Of a stretch of DNA of 11,937 bases, positions 7,957-11,937 are shown in pieces. The translations under genes were made by a program, and so were the position numbers. The notes beneath the pieces were generated by a model. The model had not been told where the DNA came from, searched no databases, and saw nothing but the letters and a program-made list of their open reading frames with translations. The stretch's first letter is position 1; every line of letters starts with the position of its first letter. Source of the DNA: Oscillibacter sp. (GTDB lineage: Bacteria; Bacillota; Clostridia; Oscillospirales; Oscillospiraceae); assembly GCA_003522105.1 (NCBI GenBank), contig DPGF01000090.1:1-11937 (forward strand), read 5' to 3'.

Positions 7957-8688
7957 TCATTTTATCTTCATGCCGCCCATCGTGGGGGCGTCGGTCTGCT
8001 CCTGCGCTTGAAGCTCTGCCAGCTTCGGCTTTGCCCACTCCGGAAGGAACTTGTCATCCAGTACGCCGATGAACTCGCTGCGGTTCCAGCGTGTCATCTC
8101 CCCGTCGCTAAGGCAGGTGCAGCGCACCGAGCGGCCAATGGCGTGAGGCGAACAGCCAAAACCGTCATGGGCATACCAGAGCTGGTTTTCCTGACTCCAG
8201 CAGGATTCTTTCAGTGTGTCGGGGCTGAGTACCAGCACCTTGCCGGTATAGTCCTGCTCGGCACGGTCACCAACGCAGTGCTCCGCACCAAACAGATTCA
8301 GCGCCTGCACCGCCTTGCGGTAGAAAGTGACGAAGCCATCCAGCACAGCCGGATGGCTTCGAACAACAAAATCGCTGTTGTGGTTGAGATCTGTGGGAAT
8401 ATATATCTTCTCTGCCCAATGCTTGTTGGCATAGCTGAAACGCCCGTCCCACTTGAGTTCGTGCAGCGTATTGGCAAGCACCCATGCGGTGCGCTTGAAG
8501 CCGTATTCCTCCAGCACCGGCGTGATACAGTTCTTGTCCAGATGCATTCCGTCGAAGCTCCGGCGGATGGCTTCCTCGATAGCATTTCGGCAGGCGATGT
8601 TCGCCTTGTAACTCTCCCGCCAAAGGGAAAGCTCATTCCGCTTACGGGCTTCAGCAGCGGAATACGGGTAGGGATAGGTTTCATTCAT
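7957..8688 (-). CDS. DUF3849-family protein of conjugative elements
   Basis: A 243-residue cytoplasmic protein. The N-terminal region (YSAAEARKRNELSLWRES, then NIACRNAIEEAI and YGFKRTAWVLANT, WDGRFS) matches what I know of DUF3849, a family of unknown function found mainly on Firmicutes integrative elements. The C-terminal part (about 160-225) has several Cys and aromatic residues (WYAHDGFGCSPHAIGR, CTCLSDGEMTRWNRSEF) and may be a second domain, possibly metal-binding. The frame is open 11 codons further upstream to 8721, but I chose 8688: GGAGG is 10 nt away and the ATG overlaps the previous stop as ATGA, the pattern used elsewhere in this operon. Its role is unknown; regulation or support of element transfer is a guess. 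Confidence 0.85.
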   Translation of the reverse strand: MNETYPYPYSAAEARKRNELSLWRESYKANIACRNAIEEAIRRSFDGMHLDKNCITPVLEEYGFKRTAWVLANTLHELKWDGRFSYANKHWAEKIYIPTDLNHNSDFVVRSHPAVLDGFVTFYRKAVQALNLFGAEHCVGDRAEQDYTGKVLVLSPDTLKESCWSQENQLWYAHDGFGCSPHAIGRSVRCTCLSDGEMTRWNRSEFIGVLDDKFLPEWAKPKLAELQAQEQTDAPTMGGMKIK

Positions 8689-9206
8689 TCTAAGATTGCC
8701 TCCTTTTCCAACAGACGGCATACGCCCTCCAGCTGCACACCGGAATCCTCCAGCATGGTGCGAACATCATCGTCCAAATCGTTGATGAGCACATCTGCGG
8801 CGGTTTTCTCCGCTGCCTGCACGATGACTCTGCCATTCTCCACGAAAGACTCCAGTGGAGCAGTGGGCGAGATCCCTGCCTCCGCCAGCTGGCAGGGCGG
8901 AATTTCAAGACCGGAGCAGTGGGGTTCGTGTTCACAGGCACCGCACGCCGTTTCCGTCATTCCGGCCTCCATTGCCATCTGGCTTCTCTCCGCCAGACGG
9001 GAGATCAGCTGCGGTGCAACGGCGGAGATGAGAGAAATGGTTTTCAGCAATTCCGCTACGGTGGGATCTCCCGGCAGCAGCAGAATACAGCCGCTGTCGG
9101 TATGGAGGATCAGGTCGCTGACGCCTGCAAGTCCGGAGAGCTGCAGCGCGGCGCGGGGGATGGAAAGAGTTTTATTGTTAGGATCATGGTTCAAATTGAA
9201 TTTCAT
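8685..9206 (-). CDS. AbrB/SpoVT-like protein with a cysteine cluster
   Basis: A 173-residue protein. The first 45 residues (NHDPNNKTLSIPRAALQLSG, then LILHTDSGCILL) resemble the swapped-hairpin AbrB/MazE/SpoVT DNA-binding fold, so a transcription factor role is likely but not proven. A helical middle follows, then a compact cluster Cys88-x2-Cys91-x5-Cys97-x7-Cys105 with nearby His93 and His96, which could bind zinc or an iron-sulfur cluster. The C-terminus is acidic and helical. The open frame extends upstream to 9401, but the ATG at 9206 is preferred: AAGGAG precedes it and it overlaps the methylase stop as ATGA. The end overlaps the DUF3849 gene in the same way. It could autoregulate the operon. 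Confidence 0.78.
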   Translation of the reverse strand: MKFNLNHDPNNKTLSIPRAALQLSGLAGVSDLILHTDSGCILLLPGDPTVAELLKTISLISAVAPQLISRLAERSQMAMEAGMTETACGACEHEPHCSGLEIPPCQLAEAGISPTAPLESFVENGRVIVQAAEKTAADVLINDLDDDVRTMLEDSGVQLEGVCRLLEKEAILE

Positions 9207-10189
9207 GTTGTTTTTCTCCTTTTCGGATGATTTGGGATATGGACCAGCTTCAGTTCCCATTCGCCCAACGGCTCGTCGAAGAGGTTCATCTGGCTGGTCA
9301 TGTAGGGGCGAGGATCGTAGTTGGTGATGATGAGTTCGCCGAAGGACGAGCCCTTTTTCTGAGAGAGCGGATTGCTGCGCTGGAAAGATGAAATGTACCA
9401 ATCCTGATAGAGCTTGCGGATAAAGGAACAGTCGTTGTAGGACAGTACCACATAACTGTCACGGCCAGTTAGTACCTGCCAGAGCCGGACATGGAATCTG
9501 CGGAAACGTCCCAGCTTCCCAGCGACCCGGTAGAGCCGCTCCGTTTTGACATAGGGCGGATCGGCATAGATAAGACTGCCTTTTTTATCTCGTTCCCGAA
9601 TGAGCTGCAAGGCGTTTTTGTTCTCCAGCGGCACATCCTTCAGCCGTGCGGATACCGGAGGGAACAAATTCAGGAAGCGTTCGACATCCAACCCTTTGAC
9701 ACCGAAAGAGTTGATCGTCCCGCTGAAGCTGCCGCGGATGGCAAGGTAATACGCCGCTGCCCGCTTTACATCGTAAAGCGCCAGCCGCTCCTGAAAGATA
9801 GGGAGCAGTTCTCCGGCCTGCTCCTCCGTAAAGCAGGACCGATCTCCGAGGCATTCGATCTCCGCCTGCACATTTTGAAAGTAGACCTCCTTATGGGCAA
9901 CAAAGTCCCGGTAATACTCGAAGAGCCTGCGGCTATGGATGGGCAGGAATCTCAGTTCCCGCAGCAAAACATTGGAGCATTCTTTGATGCAAGAGAACAG
10001 GTTCACCAGCTCGGCATCCAAGTCGTTATAAATGTCCAATCGGTTTGGGTCCGGCGGCAGAGCCAGCAGCACTGCGCCGCTGCCGCCGAACGGTTCCACA
10101 TACTGCGTCAGATTAGGCGGAAAAAGCTGGAGGATGTAGGGTGCGATCTTCTCCTTGCTGCCGATCCAGGGAAAGGGCGGCTTAGCCAT
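9203..10189 (-). CDS. DNA adenine N6-methyltransferase, D12 (Dam) class
   Basis: This 328-residue enzyme transfers a methyl group from S-adenosylmethionine to adenine N6 in a specific DNA site. The motif order fits the D12 class: PFPWIGSK (residues 5-12), the SAM-binding VEPFGGSG (31-38), an acidic IYNDLD (53-58) and the catalytic ADPPY (209-213). The region between 80 and 200 would include target recognition. Length is slightly above the Dam norm of about 280. No restriction endonuclease is next to it, so it is probably an orphan methylase that protects or marks the element; the recognition site cannot be read from the sequence. GGAGG lies 6 nt before the ATG. The start overlaps the 36-residue ORF by 8 nt and the end overlaps the AbrB-like gene by 4 nt, so translation is probably coupled on both sides. 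Confidence 0.95.
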   Translation of the reverse strand: MAKPPFPWIGSKEKIAPYILQLFPPNLTQYVEPFGGSGAVLLALPPDPNRLDIYNDLDAELVNLFSCIKECSNVLLRELRFLPIHSRRLFEYYRDFVAHKEVYFQNVQAEIECLGDRSCFTEEQAGELLPIFQERLALYDVKRAAAYYLAIRGSFSGTINSFGVKGLDVERFLNLFPPVSARLKDVPLENKNALQLIRERDKKGSLIYADPPYVKTERLYRVAGKLGRFRRFHVRLWQVLTGRDSYVVLSYNDCSFIRKLYQDWYISSFQRSNPLSQKKGSSFGELIITNYDPRPYMTSQMNLFDEPLGEWELKLVHIPNHPKRRKTT

Positions 10190-10292
10190 GTCTGGCCTCC
10201 TTTTTTTCCTGATTGCCCCTTATCCCGTCAGCACGGTTTTCCCGTTCAAAGCGAAACTTCCTGCAATATGCCAACAGTTGTTCATCGCGCAT
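10182..10292 (-). CDS. 36-residue ORF coupled to the methylase
   Basis: A short gene candidate. ATG at 10292 follows AAAGGAG with a 5-nt spacer. It encodes a very charged peptide beginning MRDEQLLAYCRKFRFERENR and ending EKKEARHG. Its TAA overlaps the methylase ATG (ATGGCTAA, 8 nt), the same arrangement as the gene pair at 11614-11621. It is the first gene after the promoter at 10378-10405. No family is recognised. It may be a real small protein or a leader peptide that delivers ribosomes to the methylase start. The evidence is the ribosome site and the overlap only. Confidence 0.6.
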   Translation of the reverse strand: MRDEQLLAYCRKFRFERENRADGIRGNQEKKEARHG

Positions 10293-10330
10293 GTTTTCTC
10301 CTTTCCGGGGTGATTTCCCGAAAAAGGGCA

Positions 10331-10374
10331 TAAAAAAAGAAGGGGCCGATCCCCCTTTCGGAAAATCGGCCCCT
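10331..10374 (-). terminator. Intrinsic terminator or attenuator after the ArdA-like gene
   Basis: A perfect 10-bp G+C-rich inverted repeat (AGGGGCCGAT and ATCGGCCCCT, 10341-10350 and 10365-10374) encloses a 14-nt loop. On the minus strand it is followed by TC and then seven T. It lies 38 nt after the ArdA-like stop codon and about 39 nt before the next start codon. The opposite side lacks a T tract, so it works for leftward transcription only. Confidence 0.88.
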
Positions 10375-10377
10375 AAA

Positions 10378-10405
10378 ATTATTCTTAATGGCTTCTGTGA
10401 GTCAA
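10378..10405 (-). promoter_or_regulatory. Likely sigma-A promoter of the methylase-sortase operon
   Basis: On the minus strand TTGACT (10400-10405) and AATAAT (10378-10383) each match the consensus at five of six positions, with a 16-nt spacer. The predicted start point is near 10371, inside the first arm of the hairpin at 10341-10374. It lies between the ArdA-like stop and the 36-residue ORF, where an operon promoter would be expected. Confidence 0.65.
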
Positions 10406-10412
10406 GATGGTA

Positions 10413-11621
10413 TTACTTCATTTTCATCTCCATTTCCTGGGTTTGCTGTACCGGCATCAGCATGGGCTGATAGTCCGCACGGTGCAGCAGGCCGTAGGGC
10501 GAGAGCACTGCGTTGTCCTCCTTGATGAGGTCGCAACCGTAGGCGTAGAGGTTTACATGGGAGAGCAGCAATTCCACCGAGTGGTCATCCGTCATGAAGT
10601 GAAGCTGGTCGATGGCGGTTTCCTGCGGCGAGCTGATCTCTGGTGTGAGGACGTAGTCATCCAGGCACTCTGTCAGGCTTATGGCGGTTGCAATGTCCTG
10701 TACTTCAAACTGTCCCAGCAGAGCCTTCAACTTCGGAAGCTGTTTTTCAGGAAAAGGCATATCCCGCACTGCTGCGGCAAACTCGTTGAACGCCTCTATT
10801 TCCATAGGCAGGTCTGCGAAAAAGGCAGCATTGGGAAGAATGCCGTCATAGTTGAGGACAACGGTATTTTCCCAATTCAGGGTGCCGAGCTGCTCCTGCA
10901 CCGCAGCCAGCGCTTCTTCTGACGCAGGCAGATCCAGCACCGCCGTGCGGTTACCACCGAAGTCAGGGCATAGGCCGAGGGTTAGCCGAAAGAGGTATCC
11001 CGGCTTTTCCGGCAGCGTCTTTTGGACGGGCGGCGCAGTGGTCAGCTCGCCGTCCCGCAGTACATACAGGCTGTTCACAAAGACGCCGTTTTCCCCATGA
11101 CGCATCATTCTTCCGATGCCGGCGAAGTCCAGCATCTCGAATACCTCGTCGGATATGCCGTCCAGCTCGGGGACAAACTCGTTTTCTGCGTAAAACCGGC
11201 CGAGCTGGGCGTCATCCGCGGCATCCACCACATGATAGCAGTCGGTTTTTGCGCTGACCGCCAGATCCCGCAGATCCTGCAGCGTGATGACGCCGCCGTT
11301 GGTATCGACTTTATTTTGTACCTCCATGCGTAGAAAACCGTCAAAGGCGACCTCCTGCACTTCGTCCAGCGCCGACAGAAGCGCGGTGAGGTCGTTGAGC
11401 TCGTTGAGGCTGATGTCTAATCCATCCAAGTGGGGCGAGAGATGCTCAAAGGTATAGTAGTCTTCAATCTCCATGTACAGGATGTCATCTTTCTGAAGGC
11501 GTACCCTGTCCAGTGCGTCCAACAGTTCCCACGGTGAGGCGGGCAAGTCCAGCTTTGCGTATGCATCGCTGTTAGGATTGCCCTCCTTTGCCAGATACAT
11601 GGCAAACACTTTCTTAGCCAA
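10413..11621 (-). CDS. Tandem ArdA-like antirestriction protein
   Basis: A 402-residue acidic protein. ArdA proteins mimic bent DNA and block type I restriction enzymes, helping incoming elements survive. Unit 1 (about 1-190) has ArdA-like features: LDLPASPWELLDAL, a GLDISLNELNDL segment, then LGRFYAENEFVPEL, DFAGIGR and a NGVFVNSLYV ending. Unit 2 (about 207-385) repeats the layout: LDLPASEEALAAV, then LTECLDDYVLTPEI and VNLYAYGCDL ending LSPYGLL. A normal ArdA is about 165-170 residues, so this is about double. A hand count gives about 70 Asp/Glu against about 27 Lys/Arg, which suits a DNA mimic. The start is TTG at 11621 with GGAGGA 7 nt upstream; it overlaps the preceding stop (TTGGCTAA). 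No better ATG precedes it in frame. Family assignment is from pattern recall, not a search. Confidence 0.72.
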   Translation of the reverse strand: MAKKVFAMYLAKEGNPNSDAYAKLDLPASPWELLDALDRVRLQKDDILYMEIEDYYTFEHLSPHLDGLDISLNELNDLTALLSALDEVQEVAFDGFLRMEVQNKVDTNGGVITLQDLRDLAVSAKTDCYHVVDAADDAQLGRFYAENEFVPELDGISDEVFEMLDFAGIGRMMRHGENGVFVNSLYVLRDGELTTAPPVQKTLPEKPGYLFRLTLGLCPDFGGNRTAVLDLPASEEALAAVQEQLGTLNWENTVVLNYDGILPNAAFFADLPMEIEAFNEFAAAVRDMPFPEKQLPKLKALLGQFEVQDIATAISLTECLDDYVLTPEISSPQETAIDQLHFMTDDHSVELLLSHVNLYAYGCDLIKEDNAVLSPYGLLHRADYQPMLMPVQQTQEMEMKMK

Positions 11622-11937
11622 ACTTCATTCCTCCCATTTTCTGCTCATAGTAACCGGGGTCAGCGCCGGGGATATCCCAGCCGTGCATGCTGCCGCATTC
11701 CATCGCCAGCCGCTGCTCCCGCGTCACCCCAAGCCGCTCGTTGTTATAGTCCGCTATCTCACGGTTATGCGTGGGATCGTCCGTGGACCAATCGCTGGGG
11801 TAGTAGCCGCTCTCGCCGCGCTTGATGCAGATGAGCTCGCCGGTGCCGGGGAGGGTGGAGAAGCACAGCTCTGGCAGACCATCCGCCAGCTTGGGGGAGA
11901 AAAGCTCCTGTTCCGTTTGGATGCTCCACTCGTCCGA
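11614..11937 (-). CDS. C-terminal part of an unrecognised mobile-element protein
   Basis: The frame is open from the right edge to TAA at 11614, giving 107 visible residues; the start lies outside the window. The visible part includes LCFSTLPGTGELICIKRGE and YYPSDWSTDD, then NNERLGVTREQRLAMECGSM and HGWDIPGADPGYYEQKMGG. The closing pattern (N-x-x-LGVTxxQxxAM, GSMxGW, PGADPxxY) is one I associate with large proteins of clostridial conjugative elements, perhaps DUF4316-like, but this is a weak assignment. It overlaps the ArdA-like gene by 8 nt, so the two are probably cotranscribed and translationally coupled. Confidence 0.7.
   Translation of the reverse strand, partial: SDEWSIQTEQELFSPKLADGLPELCFSTLPGTGELICIKRGESGYYPSDWSTDDPTHNREIADYNNERLGVTREQRLAMECGSMHGWDIPGADPGYYEQKMGGMKFG

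Noticed and set aside
7936..9327. 463-codon open frame on the plus strand
   Set aside because: It spans the opposite strand of three well-supported genes with ribosome sites and ATGA overlaps, and its product has no domain pattern.
9207..9401. Upstream extension of the AbrB-like gene to 9401
   Set aside because: It would overlap the methylase by about 200 nt. The ATG at 9206 has a ribosome site, the usual 4-nt overlap, and begins the recognisable domain.
10190..10215. A AAA AAG slippery heptamer near the end of the 36-residue ORF, considered as programmed -1 frameshifting
   Set aside because: A -1 shift does not enter the methylase frame and only extends into a meaningless tail. The A tract is more simply part of the methylase ribosome-site leader.
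11622..11637. ATG codons at 11637 and 11628 as starts for the ArdA-like gene
   Set aside because: They are in the frame of the upstream protein and reach its TAA at 11614. Only the TTG at 11621 opens the ArdA-like frame with a proper ribosome site spacing.

Overview
The window looks like part of an integrative/conjugative or mobilisable element of a GC-rich gut Clostridia member, of the Oscillospiraceae/Ruminococcaceae kind. Evidence for this is strong AGGAGG ribosome sites, ATGA gene overlaps, a DUF3849-family protein, ArdA-like and Dam-like proteins, a sortase, and Gram-positive surface proteins with CnaB repeats. No relaxase, integrase or type IV secretion gene lies in the window, so the element assignment is inferred from gene content. 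Every gene is on the minus strand and transcription runs from right to left. The long plus-strand reading frames are shadows.

Right part (11937 to 10413): the C-terminal end of an unrecognised protein overlaps by 8 nt a TTG-started 402-residue gene. That gene reads as two ArdA-like antirestriction units fused in tandem. A G+C-rich hairpin with a T7 tract follows it. A good sigma-A promoter sits so close to the hairpin that the start point falls in or beside its first arm.

Middle (10292 to 5621): a tightly packed run of seven genes. In order they are a 36-residue ORF, a D12-class DNA adenine methylase, an AbrB-like protein with a cysteine cluster, a DUF3849-family protein, an unrecognised 209-residue protein, a secreted single-pass membrane protein, and a sortase. 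Neighbours overlap by 4 or 8 nt, except for one 13-nt gap. The promoter at 10378-10405 may drive the whole set. This would put DNA modification and cell-surface anchoring in one transcription unit.

Left part (5509 to 1): after a 111-nt gap comes a secreted protein with a copper-amine-oxidase-like N-terminal module and a CAP domain. A clear intrinsic terminator follows. Then comes a giant surface adhesin, of which 1550 residues are visible and which runs off the left edge. It has a signal peptide, an N-terminal Cys-Gln thioester domain, twelve CnaB-like isopeptide modules and the start of another domain. It is a plausible substrate of the sortase. Modules 6-7 and 8-9 are a tandem duplication of about 590 bp.

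The likely overall role is that the ArdA-like protein and the methylase protect the element from host restriction, while the sortase, adhesin and CAP protein change the host surface, perhaps to promote mating contact or host attachment. This is inference from gene content.
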